From: an uncultured Spirochaetales bacterium
Lineage (GTDB): Bacteria > Spirochaetota > Spirochaetia > Sphaerochaetales > Sphaerochaetaceae
Direction: 5' to 3'
Length of the DNA: 14,118 bases
Assembly: GCA_934276485.1 (NCBI GenBank)
Contig: CAKQTE010000132.1
Span: 1-14,118 of the forward strand
A program made the position numbers and the translations under genes. Under the pieces are notes generated by a model, which saw nothing but the letters and a program-made list of their open reading frames with translations, ran no database searches and was not told where the DNA came from. This document shows, piece after piece, positions 1 through 6,935 of the stretch. Each line of letters starts with the position of its first letter. Position 1 is the first letter of the stretch.

Positions 1-2
1 GC

Positions 3-86
3 CTCAATAACACCAAGAAGGAGCACTTTGAGATTGCTGAGAAACTCAGCATGTCATTTGATACTTCAAAGAGATGTCTGGGGTAA
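3..86 (+). CDS. C-terminal fragment of an unidentified protein
   Basis: An open frame enters from the left edge and gives 27 residues before TAA at 84-86. The piece is lysine- and glutamate-rich, begins LNNTKKEHFEIAEKL and ends in KRCLG. The EIAEKLSMSFDTSKR stretch faintly resembles a helix-turn-helix, but that is too short to name a family. A UUCG-looped intrinsic terminator follows 40 bases later, which supports this being a real gene 3' end on this strand. Function unknown. Confidence 0.5.
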   Translation, partial: LNNTKKEHFEIAEKLSMSFDTSKRCLG

Positions 87-126
87 ATCTTGATTTGTCA
101 CATAAAATTTTGAATCGCTGTGTTAT

Positions 127-160
127 AGACTACCGATTCGTCGGTAGTTTATTTTTTCTT
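127..160 (+). terminator. Intrinsic terminator of the left-edge gene
   Basis: ACTACCGA (129-136) pairs with TCGGTAGT (141-148) around a TTCG tetraloop; a G-T and an A-T pair extend the stem to 127-150. It is followed on the plus strand by TTATTTTTTCTT. The T-rich tail exists only on this strand, so the terminator serves the plus-strand gene ending at 86. Its tail doubles as the last codons of the minus-strand gene at 149-820. Confidence 0.8.
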
Positions 161-820
161 TGTCAGTTGATAGCTTTCAGCGACAAGTTGCATCACTAGA
201 TCATCCGAAACGCTATCATCAAGAACAACAGTGATCCAATTTTTGTGGTTCATATGAAAGCCTGGATATATTCCCTTGATACTAGTTAGTCTTTGGCTCT
301 CTGAAGGATCTATCTTCAAGTTAATGGCATTGATCCCTTCTTCATTTTCATCCTTCAATAGGTTCTTCCACTTGATTCTCATTATAAGGGCAAACCACTT
401 TCCACTCTCTTTGTGTCTGAAGACGCCGGATGTGTCAGACCAAGGAAAATCTGGGCAGACGTGATATTCTGAGTATATGCGTTCAGATATCCTGTTAGCC
501 TGCTTTGAAGAGAACAAAAGCGTGTTACAACAGTTGGATGCAATATCTTTCAATAGCTCCTCATAGCAACTTCTGACAGAGCTAACAAATGGACTCTTTT
601 GAGAGTCAAAACGAAAGACTTTGTACTCTTCGTCGTTCATCTTATCAATAACAGATGATGATACACTTCCATCATGATTTATGCGTATGGCAACATGAAA
701 CTCATCGTCCATGATATCTCTCTCATAGATGTAGCTATCACAATCCTTGATAAACCCATACTCAAGCAAACGCTTGAAATCGAATACGCATCTATCGAAA
801 ATCCTTTCCTCTATCGTCAT
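149..820 (-). CDS. MmcQ/YjbR family protein with N-terminal extension
   Basis: The 223-residue protein ends in a MmcQ/YjbR (DUF419-like) domain at roughly residues 112-222. This fold has a CyaY-like alpha/beta topology and is usually annotated as DNA-binding, without firm function. Recognisable pieces are PDFPWSDTSGVFRH (123-136), a KWFALIMRI strand (141-149), NLKIDP (167-172), GIYPGFHMNHKNWITV (183-198) and a closing helix SDDLVMQLVAESY. Residues 1-105 form a separate N-terminal region seen in longer family members and may bind partners. Start: ATG preceded by GAGAGGG with a 6-base spacer. It is divergent from the TetR gene, with which it shares a 149-base upstream region. The Lys-Lys-Lys tail is encoded by the T-tract of the opposing terminator. 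Single-gene unit; biological role unknown. Confidence 0.8.
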   Translation of the reverse strand: MTIEERIFDRCVFDFKRLLEYGFIKDCDSYIYERDIMDDEFHVAIRINHDGSVSSSVIDKMNDEEYKVFRFDSQKSPFVSSVRSCYEELLKDIASNCCNTLLFSSKQANRISERIYSEYHVCPDFPWSDTSGVFRHKESGKWFALIMRIKWKNLLKDENEEGINAINLKIDPSESQRLTSIKGIYPGFHMNHKNWITVVLDDSVSDDLVMQLVAESYQLTKKK

Positions 821-895
821 CCAACGCCCTCTCGTCTACTCTACAAGTTCAAGCTTCGTTTGGCAACATTGCATTGTATTATGATACTTTTATGT

Positions 896-910
896 TTTTG
901 TCTAACAAAA
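896..910. promoter_or_regulatory. Candidate TetR-type operator (15-base dyad)
   Basis: TTTTGT-CTA-ACAAAA is a perfect 6-base inverted repeat with a 3-base centre, in the divergent gap between the MmcQ/YjbR gene and the TetR gene. Its TTTTGTC half resembles the half-sites of the dyads at 1543-1562 and 1588-1607 upstream of the hydratase. AT-rich short dyads arise by chance, so this is inference. Confidence 0.35.
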
Positions 911-928
911 TAGAGCGCAACTGTGTGT

Positions 929-940
929 TTTCACTCTTGT
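929..940 (+). repeat. 12-base direct repeat, copy 1 (upstream of tetR gene)
   Basis: TTTCACTCTTGT is identical to 1580-1591. Here it lies 29 bases before the TetR start codon and just before the TGTTATACT extended -10 element. The second copy lies upstream of oleate hydratase. A shared regulator-binding or promoter element is the simplest reading. Confidence 0.5.
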
Positions 941-943
941 TGG

Positions 944-952
944 TGTTATACT
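944..952 (+). promoter_or_regulatory. Extended -10 promoter element for the TetR-type gene
   Basis: TGT-TATACT is an extended -10 (TGn plus a 5/6 match to TATAAT). No convincing -35 is visible; TGTGTT at 924-929 has the right spacing but matches poorly. Transcription would start near 959, only about 11 bases before the ATG and at the edge of its Shine-Dalgarno AGGAG. Confidence 0.4.
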
Positions 953-969
953 TTTATCTAGGAGTATCA

Positions 970-1542
970 ATGAGTAAGTCTACAACAAAAATAGCAATTG
1001 CATATGCATTAAAGGAACTATTGGAAGAAGAGAATTTCAATAAGATATCTGTTGGCGATATTGCAACGCGTGCAGGAATCAACAGACAGACATTCTACTA
1101 TCACTTTAGGGATGTTTATGACCTTACGGAATGGATTTTCCTTGAAGCTGCAGACAAAGTCATCAAAGACAATAAAACTCATGACACATGGCAGAAAGGA
1201 TACCTTGATGTATTCTTGACAGTCCAGAAAGAAAAGAACTTTGTCATGAATATCTATCGCTATGCACCAAAGGATCTGATCTATCGCTATTTGTACTCTG
1301 TCACATATGACCTTTTGTATGGTGTTGTAGAAGAGCTTGTTAAGACAGAAAAAGTATCTGTAAGAGAAGAAGACAAGGCATTCATTGCAAACTTCTTCAA
1401 ATACTCCTTTGTAGGTATTGTCCTTGAATGGATGGATAACGATATGCAAACAGATCCAAAGCTTATCGTAAAAAGAGTCGATAGCCTGATTATGGGAACA
1501 ATGGAACAATCGCTAAGAAATGCCAACTACTCTCATAGATAA
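970..1542 (+). CDS. TetR/AcrR family transcriptional regulator (DhaS-like)
   Basis: A 190-residue cytoplasmic DNA-binding repressor-type protein. The helix-turn-helix lies at residues 26-56 and carries the family signature ISVGDIATRAGINRQTFYYHF followed by a DLTEWI helix. The rest is an all-helical ligand and dimerisation domain resembling the TetR_C_8/DhaS C-terminal type (FFKYSFVGIVLEWMDNDM at 142-159). The start is ATG at 970 with AGGAG (960-964) and a 5-base spacer. A longer frame opens with TTG at 874 but would add a hydrophobic 32-residue extension without a ribosome binding site. It is followed on the same strand by oleate hydratase after 143 bases, and the two genes share upstream elements, so it probably controls itself and the hydratase in response to a fatty acid or acyl compound. 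The ligand is inferred from context only. Confidence 0.88.
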   Translation: MSKSTTKIAIAYALKELLEEENFNKISVGDIATRAGINRQTFYYHFRDVYDLTEWIFLEAADKVIKDNKTHDTWQKGYLDVFLTVQKEKNFVMNIYRYAPKDLIYRYLYSVTYDLLYGVVEELVKTEKVSVREEDKAFIANFFKYSFVGIVLEWMDNDMQTDPKLIVKRVDSLIMGTMEQSLRNANYSHR

Positions 1543-1562
1543 GACAAATTTACTTTTTTGTC
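1543..1562. promoter_or_regulatory. GACAAA/TTTGTC dyad after the TetR gene
   Basis: GACAAA (1543-1548) and TTTGTC (1557-1562) form an inverted repeat with an 8-base AT-rich centre directly after the tetR stop codon. It could be a regulator half-site pair or a weak terminator hairpin, since GTATTTTA follows, but the 6-base AT-rich stem is poor for termination. Function uncertain. Confidence 0.3.
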
Positions 1563-1579
1563 GTATTTTACAGCAAAGA

Positions 1580-1591
1580 TTTCACTCTTGT
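1580..1591 (+). repeat. 12-base direct repeat, copy 2 (upstream of ohyA)
   Basis: TTTCACTCTTGT, identical to 929-940. It overlaps the left half of the TTGTC...GACAA dyad at 1588-1607 and lies about 95 bases before the hydratase start. See copy 1. Confidence 0.5.
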
Positions 1592-1607
1592 CTTTTCATA
1601 TGACAAA
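1588..1607. promoter_or_regulatory. Candidate operator dyad upstream of oleate hydratase
   Basis: TTGTC (1588-1592) and GACAA (1602-1606) are inverted around a 9-base centre TTTTCATAT. The half-site sequence recurs in the dyads at 896-910 and 1543-1562. It sits in the only long non-coding stretch before ohyA, and the leader between it and the ATG is strongly T-rich (1611-1660). I could not assign a convincing -35/-10 pair for ohyA here. Confidence 0.35.
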
Positions 1608-1685
1608 CGCTTTTTTTTGATAATTTTTTTCTTCTTTTTTTTGCATTATGTTTTGTTCATCTTGATAACAAGGAGAACAAAAAAC

Positions 1686-3485
1686 ATGTATTACTCAGCA
1701 GGAAATTATGAAGCATATGCTCGCCCTGAAAAGCCAGAGGGAGCAGATCGCAAATCAGCTTATGTCATCGGCACAGGACTCGCTGGCCTCAGTGCAGCAT
1801 TCTATCTAGTAAGAGATGGTCAAGTAAAAGGCGACCACATCCATCTATTAGAGAAGCTCGAACTTGCAGGTGGTAGCTGCGATGGTAGAAAGGATGTTAC
1901 AAAAGGCTTCTACATGCGTGGCGGAAGAGAGATGGACAATCACTTCGAGTGCATGTGGGATATGTTCAGATCTGTCCCATCCATTGAAACACCAAATGTT
2001 ACTGTTCTAGATGAATATTATTGGCTAAACAAGAAAGATCCTAACTACTCTCTTTGCAGAGCTAGTATCAACCGTGGTCAGGATGCTCACACAGACAAGA
2101 TGTTCAAGCTAGATAAAGATTCAGCTCTTGCTCTATCAAAGCTATTCATGACACCAGAGAAAGATCTTGAGGACAAGAAGATCTCGGATGTACTTCCAGA
2201 GTCCTTCTGGTCAACAAACTTCTGGCTATATTGGCAGACAATGTTTGCATTCCAGAGATGGTCATCAGCGCTAGAGATGAAGAGATATCTTTGCAGATAT
2301 TGCCATCATATCGATGGACTTCCAGATTTCACAGCTCTTCGCTTTACAAAGTACAACCAGTATGAAAGCATGATCCTTCCACTTGTAAAGTACCTTGAAT
2401 CCCATGGTGTAACAATCGAGTTCGGAATGGATGTAAAGAACGTTGTCATCGAAGATGATAAGAATGGAAAGAAGCACGCAAGAAAGATCGAGTACATCAA
2501 GGATGGTGATGTACAGTCTATCGACTTAACAGATGATGATTTGGTATTCATCACAAATGGCTGCTGCACAGACACATCTTGCTACGGCGACCAGAACCAT
2601 GCACCAGATTTGTCAGGAATCAAGAATGGATGCGGAGAGTCATGGGATCTTTGGAAGAACATTGCAAAGCAGGCTAAGAATGGCGAGTATGGAAAGCCAG
2701 AAGTATTCTGTTCTGATGTAGAGGCTACAAACTGGATGAGTGCAACTGTTGCAACAAGCGATGAAGAGATTATCCAGAAGATCATTGGTGTTTGCAAAAG
2801 AGACCCAAGAGAGGGAAAGGTTACAACTGGCGGTATTGTTACAGTTAAGGACAGCACTCAGAACTGGTACCTATCATGGACTATCAACCGTCAGCCACAG
2901 TTCAAGTCTCAGGACAAGAACATGGTTCTCGTTTGGCTATATTCACTGAATACAAACAAGGAAGGAAACTTTGTCAAAAAGCCAATGAGAAAGTGTACAG
3001 GCGTAGAAGTATGTGAAGAGTGGCTATATCACATTGGTGTTGATGAGGATAAGATTCATGATTGGGCAGAAAACAGATGTAATACTACAACATGCTATAT
3101 GCCTTACATCAATGCATTCTTCCAGCCAAGAAAGCATTCAGATAGACCTCTTGTTGTACCAGAAGGATCTGTAAACTTTGCATTTGTTGGCCAGTTTGCA
3201 GAGACTCCAAGAGACACTATCTTCACAACAGAGTACTCTATCAGAACAGGCATGGAAGCAGTTTACACTCTTCTGAATGTAGATCGTGGAGTACCTGAAG
3301 TCTGGGGTAGCCAATACGACGTAAGAGAGCTATTGAAGGCTTGCTACTATGGATTGGACAAGAAGAGCTTGGACGAGATTCCACTTAATCTCAAGGAGAA
3401 GTTGATCCTTAAGGAAGTCAAGAAGCATGTTGCTGGAACAGATATCGAGCTACTATTGAAAGAAAGTGGACTACTTTCAGAGTGA
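1686..3485 (+). CDS. ohyA: Oleate hydratase (myosin-cross-reactive antigen family)
   Basis: A 599-residue FAD-dependent fatty acid hydratase of the MCRA/OhyA family, which adds water to the cis-9 double bond of oleate or related unsaturated fatty acids to give 10-hydroxy acids. The family is linked to detoxifying antimicrobial host or dietary fatty acids. Seen: the nucleotide-binding motif VIGTGLAGLSAAFYL (27-41) with the LLEK strand (54-57); the RGGREMDNHFECMWD block (79-92) with Glu82; and KRY with Tyr201. Both positions coincide with catalytic Glu82 and Tyr201 of S. aureus OhyA. Length is normal for the family (about 560-650). The start is ATG at 1686 with AAGGAG at 1670-1675; an in-frame TTG at 1617 would add a 23-residue Phe-rich tail read from a T-rich leader and is rejected. 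It follows the TetR gene on the same strand and ends before a strong terminator, so it is its own transcript or the end of a two-gene unit. Confidence 0.95.
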   Translation: MYYSAGNYEAYARPEKPEGADRKSAYVIGTGLAGLSAAFYLVRDGQVKGDHIHLLEKLELAGGSCDGRKDVTKGFYMRGGREMDNHFECMWDMFRSVPSIETPNVTVLDEYYWLNKKDPNYSLCRASINRGQDAHTDKMFKLDKDSALALSKLFMTPEKDLEDKKISDVLPESFWSTNFWLYWQTMFAFQRWSSALEMKRYLCRYCHHIDGLPDFTALRFTKYNQYESMILPLVKYLESHGVTIEFGMDVKNVVIEDDKNGKKHARKIEYIKDGDVQSIDLTDDDLVFITNGCCTDTSCYGDQNHAPDLSGIKNGCGESWDLWKNIAKQAKNGEYGKPEVFCSDVEATNWMSATVATSDEEIIQKIIGVCKRDPREGKVTTGGIVTVKDSTQNWYLSWTINRQPQFKSQDKNMVLVWLYSLNTNKEGNFVKKPMRKCTGVEVCEEWLYHIGVDEDKIHDWAENRCNTTTCYMPYINAFFQPRKHSDRPLVVPEGSVNFAFVGQFAETPRDTIFTTEYSIRTGMEAVYTLLNVDRGVPEVWGSQYDVRELLKACYYGLDKKSLDEIPLNLKEKLILKEVKKHVAGTDIELLLKESGLLSE

Positions 3486-3489
3486 ACTA

Positions 3490-3507
3490 AAGGTTGTCGA
3501 TAACCTT
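3490..3507 (+). other. Short hairpin downstream of ohyA
   Basis: AAGGTT (3490-3495) pairs with AACCTT (3502-3507) around GTCGAT, starting 4 bases after the ohyA stop codon. No T-run follows, so it is not a terminator itself. It may protect the 3' end ahead of the terminator at 3539. Confidence 0.35.
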
Positions 3508-3538
3508 GCAGAAACGTGTTAACAACAAAATGACTAAT

Positions 3539-3567
3539 GGGGATACGGGAAACCGTTTCCCCTTTTT
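3539..3567 (+). terminator. Strong intrinsic terminator of ohyA
   Basis: GGGGATACGG (3539-3548) pairs with CCGTTTCCCC (3553-3562), with one T-T mismatch, around a GAAA tetraloop, followed by TTTTT (3563-3567). It cleanly separates ohyA from the ABC transporter genes. From here to the promoter at 3672 the DNA is AT-rich and I see no gene. Confidence 0.92.
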
Positions 3568-3671
3568 CATCTCAAAAGGCTAACGATTACGAGAAAATTC
3601 AACAAACACAAAACCGACTAAATACATATATTTTGCAAAAAAAGAAGTCAAAAGATAGTAGAATTGAATAA

Positions 3672-3701
3672 TTGCAAACTGTTTTAATCGCCTTCGATAA
3701 T
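3672..3701 (+). promoter_or_regulatory. Promoter of the sugar ABC operon
   Basis: TTGCAA (3672-3677, 4/6 to TTGACA) lies 18 bases before GATAAT (3696-3701, 5/6 to TATAAT), giving a predicted start near 3708 and a leader of about 26 bases containing AAGGAGG (3720-3726). A second TTGCAAA lies 39 bases upstream (3633-3639) and could be half of an activator site for the AraC-type response regulator. That link is inference. Confidence 0.5.
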
Positions 3702-3733
3702 TTAAGTATAGGAAACCAAAAGGAGGTTTAGCT

Positions 3734-5029
3734 ATGAAGAAGGCTTTAGTTGTTTTCTTATGTTTATCATTAGTACTTGGTTCAGTATTTGCACAGGGTG
3801 CAAACGAAGCAAAGTCTGATCAGCCAATAGTTCTTGAATTCTGGACACACGAAGACGCATCCAGACAGGCTCTTGAACAAAGATATATCGATGAGTTCGA
3901 GCGCTTGCATCCAAATGTAAAGATCAATGTCACAAGACAGAGTGCAGAAAAGCTCAGAGAGCTTATCCAGACAGCATTCGCGTCCGGAGAAGGTCCATCA
4001 TTCTTTAACCTTCCAATCGAGAACGAGTTCCAGTATATCGAAGCTGGTCGTGTAGCACCTGCAGATTACAAGACACTCGGATTCAAGGATGCAAAGGATC
4101 TACTTGCAAACTACAGTGATGGAATGATCGATGCAGTATATTATGAAGGCGATGTTTATGGTCTTCCTCTTGAGCTCACAAACTGGTCAATCTTCATCAA
4201 CAAGAACGTCTTTAGGGCAGCAGGACTTGATCCAGAGAAAGACTATCCTAAGACTTGGGAAGATATGGTAGAGGTAAGCAAGAAGATCGTTCTTAGAGAT
4301 GGAGATATCATCACAAGACGTGGATATGATTTCAGATATTCATATGAGCTTACATACTTTGTACCAATGGTTGAGCAGCTTGGCGGATCACTATCTGGAA
4401 CAGATGGCTGTGTAAACAAGGACGCTTGGGTACAGGCTTTGACATTCATGAAGAATTGGGGACCAAGTGGCAATAACCTAGGTAGCCCTACTCTAACAGC
4501 TGCTAGAAAGCTATTTAACAAGGACAATGGCGATATGGCTATGTGTAACACAGGTCTATATCAGGAAGCTAGAATCCTTTCTGACAACCCAAGCTTCTAT
4601 AACAGTGGCGAGTGGATGGTTGTACCATACCCAGTATTCGAGAAGGCTGTTAATAACGTAGCTGGCTGCTACTATGGACATTTCTACATGGTTAACGCAG
4701 ACAAGTCAGAAGCTGAGCAACAGATGGCTTGGGAAGTAATCAAGTACTTCCTACTCACAGAAGGTCACGCAGAAGAGTATCTAACACAGGTTGGACTCAT
4801 TCAGCCTACAAAGGCTTTGATGAACGGCGAGACATATGCTGCAATGCCATACTCAGATGTATTCAAGGGCGACTTTGCTAGATCTCACATCGTATATTAC
4901 GAAAAGGGAGCTACAGAGATTCAGAGCGCTATCAACAGTGCTATCAAGCAGGTAATGCTACAGGGCGTAGATCCATCAAAGGCATACGATACACTCCAGA
5001 AGAATGTTCTTGAAATCCTCGCAGACTGA
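3734..5029 (+). CDS. Secreted carbohydrate ABC transporter substrate-binding protein (CUT1)
   Basis: A 431-residue extracytoplasmic binding protein of the SBP_bac_1 (MalE/UgpB-like) family that captures a sugar or oligosaccharide and delivers it to the two permeases that follow. Residues 1-20 are a signal peptide (MKKA, hydrophobic core, SVFA before QGANEAK). There is no lipobox cysteine at the cleavage site, so a soluble periplasmic form is likely. Typical family pieces are VLEFWTHEDASRQALEQRYI and FERLHPNVKINV near the mature N-terminus, GDVYGLPLELTNWSIFINKN (138-157) and a GLYQEAR block. The start is ATG with AAGGAGG and a 7-base spacer, the best ribosome binding site in the window, as expected for the most abundant operon protein. 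The substrate cannot be read from the sequence. A second, anchored copy of the same family lies at 6936-8180. Confidence 0.92.
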   Translation: MKKALVVFLCLSLVLGSVFAQGANEAKSDQPIVLEFWTHEDASRQALEQRYIDEFERLHPNVKINVTRQSAEKLRELIQTAFASGEGPSFFNLPIENEFQYIEAGRVAPADYKTLGFKDAKDLLANYSDGMIDAVYYEGDVYGLPLELTNWSIFINKNVFRAAGLDPEKDYPKTWEDMVEVSKKIVLRDGDIITRRGYDFRYSYELTYFVPMVEQLGGSLSGTDGCVNKDAWVQALTFMKNWGPSGNNLGSPTLTAARKLFNKDNGDMAMCNTGLYQEARILSDNPSFYNSGEWMVVPYPVFEKAVNNVAGCYYGHFYMVNADKSEAEQQMAWEVIKYFLLTEGHAEEYLTQVGLIQPTKALMNGETYAAMPYSDVFKGDFARSHIVYYEKGATEIQSAINSAIKQVMLQGVDPSKAYDTLQKNVLEILAD

Positions 5030-5049
5030 TAGTCTTATTTGACACTTAG

Positions 5050-5073
5050 ATGCGGGCCAATCCCGGCCCGCAT
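5050..5073 (+). terminator. GC-rich hairpin between binding protein and permease (attenuator or mRNA stabiliser)
   Basis: ATGCGGGCC (5050-5058) pairs perfectly with GGCCCGCAT (5065-5073) around AATCCC. Only a weak, interrupted T-tract (TTCTATCTTTATAA) follows. The position matches the known role of such hairpins in malE-malF-type operons: partial termination or 3' protection that keeps binding-protein mRNA above permease mRNA. It stands out in this AT-rich window. Confidence 0.7.
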
Positions 5074-5096
5074 TCTATCTTTATAAAGGTTATAAA

Positions 5097-6023
5097 ATGA
5101 AGAAACAAAGACGCTATAGTATTGAAAGAAAGCAAGCAAGATGGGGCTTTGCATTCACAGTCCCTTGCCTCATTTTCTTTGCTATCTTTAGTTTTTATCC
5201 AATCATTAGTGCTTTCATCACAAGTTTAACCAATCGTGATGCTATACGCCGAACCTGGAAATTCATCGGCTTTGAAAACTATAAATACCTCTTTACCCAG
5301 TCCAATGGAGGATTTTCATTAGCAAACTCCTTGAAAGCAACTGGGATATTCACTATTGGAACTTTCATTCCAATGGTAATTGTATCCTTGATACTGGCTG
5401 TACTGATAATGCAGCTAAGAAGACCTGGACAATCAAAGCTCTTTGAGCTTGCATACTATACACCTGCAGTACTCTCATCTGTAGTTGCTGCAACTATTTG
5501 GATGATCCTGTTTCAGCCAACTGGACTATTTAACCAAGTTGCAAATACAGTCCTAAGGACAGCAGGAAAAGACTATCAATGGCTTACTAAGGATTCGATG
5601 CTTAGAGCCTCCACGATAATTGTCTATTTCTGGAAATACATAGGATATTTCACGATCCTATTCATTACAGGACTAGCTTCCATCCCTCCAACGCTATATG
5701 AGGCAGCGATTGTAGATGGTTCCTCAAGATGGCATACTTTCTGGCACATTACACTGCCACTATTGAAGCCAACTGTAATGCTTGTTTCCATCATGGCAAT
5801 GCTTCAGTGCTTGAAGACATTCAGTACTCAATACATGTTTGTCCAGGGCGGAGCTGCAAGAGAGCCAATTGATGTAATTACAATGAACATCTACTACACA
5901 GGTGTTGTTAACCGTCGTCTTGGCAGATCAAGTGCCATGTCAATCATTCTGTTTGTAATCATGCTATTCTTCACATTCCTGCAATTTTCTGCACAGAAAG
6001 GTGGAGAGGACGTTGAGTATTGA
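5097..6023 (+). CDS. Sugar ABC transporter permease, MalF/UgpA-like
   Basis: A 308-residue inner-membrane permease (binding-protein-dependent transport component, CUT1 type). About six membrane helices are visible: roughly 17-41, 83-105, 118-140, 172-192, 225-240 and 279-298. The cytoplasmic EAA loop that contacts the ATPase is YEAAIVDGSSRWHTFWHITL (201-220), followed by PLLKP. An early LTNRD motif after the first helix is typical of UgpA/MalF relatives of about 290-310 residues. ATG at 5097 has AAAGG (5085-5089) with a 7-base spacer. It lies 67 bases after the binding protein, across the hairpin, and 9 bases before the second permease. No ATPase gene is present in the window, so a shared MsmX/UgpC-type ATPase encoded elsewhere is likely. 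Confidence 0.93.
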   Translation: MKKQRRYSIERKQARWGFAFTVPCLIFFAIFSFYPIISAFITSLTNRDAIRRTWKFIGFENYKYLFTQSNGGFSLANSLKATGIFTIGTFIPMVIVSLILAVLIMQLRRPGQSKLFELAYYTPAVLSSVVAATIWMILFQPTGLFNQVANTVLRTAGKDYQWLTKDSMLRASTIIVYFWKYIGYFTILFITGLASIPPTLYEAAIVDGSSRWHTFWHITLPLLKPTVMLVSIMAMLQCLKTFSTQYMFVQGGAAREPIDVITMNIYYTGVVNRRLGRSSAMSIILFVIMLFFTFLQFSAQKGGEDVEY

Positions 6024-6032
6024 GGTGGTTAG

Positions 6033-6914
6033 ATGAACAATAACAAATTCGTAGGAAAAATCGGAATCGGAGAGATTTTGACATATGTCATTCTTATTCT
6101 TGTCTTGATCTTCACTATCATGCCACTCTTTTTCATGATTACAGCTTCCTTCATGGATGCCAAGCAGATCATGGCTATGCCATATACTTGGATTCCTAGC
6201 AAGAAGTATTTCACGACAGAGACAAGAACATTCTTCACTAACTTTACAAAAGCTATCATGGGAAACCATGGTGAGAAGATATTCTTCAGGAACCTATTCA
6301 ATTCATTGATCGTTGCTGTTACATGTTCCTTGACAACAGTACTACTCTCTTCTCTTTGTGGTTATGGACTTGCAAAGTTCAACTTCAAAGGCAAGAACCT
6401 TGTATTCATGTCCATCATGTCAACAATGATGATTCCTTTTGAAGCTATCATGATACCGCTGTATCTTGTTGCATCAAAATTTAAGATGATCAATACAATA
6501 CCTGGTTTGATCATACCATTTCTGGTCAGTGCATTCGGTGTATTCCAAATGAGACAGTATCTTATTACATTCCCAGCTGAATACCTAGATGCAGCGCGAG
6601 TAGATGGACTTTCGGAATTCAGGATCTATTCAAGAATAGTTCTTCCAAACTCAACACCGGTTGTTGCAACCCTCGGAATCCTTTCATTCAGAAACCAGTG
6701 GGACAACCTATTGTGGCCACTATTGTGTTCACAGGCTGAGAAGATGAAGACAATTCCTTTGTACATTTCAAAGTTTGCAGAGGAAAAACAGACAGATGAA
6801 GGAGCATTGATGGCATGTGCACTCCTTGCTTCCATCCCTATGTTCATATTGTTCTTCTCTCTTTCCAAGTATTTCTTGGGTGGTGCTGCAGTTTATGAAT
6901 CACGTAAGGGCTAA
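6033..6914 (+). CDS. Sugar ABC transporter permease, MalG/UgpE-like
   Basis: A 293-residue inner-membrane permease that forms the transport channel with the preceding MalF-like partner. The first helix is at roughly 14-38, and more lie at about 92-112, 126-146, 155-173, 205-218 and 265-285. The EAA loop EYLDAARVDGLSEFRIYSRI (183-202) is followed by VLP and is a close match to the family pattern. It has the usual C-terminal KYFLGGAA-type ending at 282-289. ATG at 6033 is preceded by GAGGTGG (6022-6028), which overlaps the stop codon of the upstream permease, so the two are probably translationally coupled. The -35 region of the next gene's promoter, if there is one, must lie inside the end of this gene. 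Confidence 0.93.
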   Translation: MNNNKFVGKIGIGEILTYVILILVLIFTIMPLFFMITASFMDAKQIMAMPYTWIPSKKYFTTETRTFFTNFTKAIMGNHGEKIFFRNLFNSLIVAVTCSLTTVLLSSLCGYGLAKFNFKGKNLVFMSIMSTMMIPFEAIMIPLYLVASKFKMINTIPGLIIPFLVSAFGVFQMRQYLITFPAEYLDAARVDGLSEFRIYSRIVLPNSTPVVATLGILSFRNQWDNLLWPLLCSQAEKMKTIPLYISKFAEEKQTDEGALMACALLASIPMFILFFSLSKYFLGGAAVYESRKG

Positions 6915-6917
6915 TCA

Positions 6918-6926
6918 TGTTATAAT
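6918..6926 (+). promoter_or_regulatory. Extended -10 promoter of the anchored binding protein gene
   Basis: TGT-TATAAT is a perfect extended -10 element in the 21-base gap between permease stop and next ATG. Only 9 bases separate it from ATG 6936, so transcription would begin about 3 bases before, or at, the start codon, giving a leaderless or near-leaderless mRNA. No clear -35 is seen. Confidence 0.5.
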
Positions 6927-6935
6927 GACTCTCGT

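Noticed and set aside
874..969. N-terminal extension of the TetR gene from a TTG start
   Set aside because: No ribosome binding site, an atypical hydrophobic leader before a cytoplasmic regulator, and a good AGGAG placed for ATG 970, where the family N-terminus begins.
1018..1509. 163-codon open frame antisense to the TetR gene
   Set aside because: Cys- and Phe-rich composition without domain resemblance, no ribosome binding site, fully inside a well-supported gene.
1617..1685. N-terminal extension of oleate hydratase from a TTG start
   Set aside because: It would encode a Phe-rich stretch from a T-run leader; AAGGAG and ATG 1686 give a start that puts Glu82 and Tyr201 in register with the known enzyme.
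3490..3507. Terminator directly after ohyA
   Set aside because: Stem without a following T-run; the real terminator is at 3539-3567.
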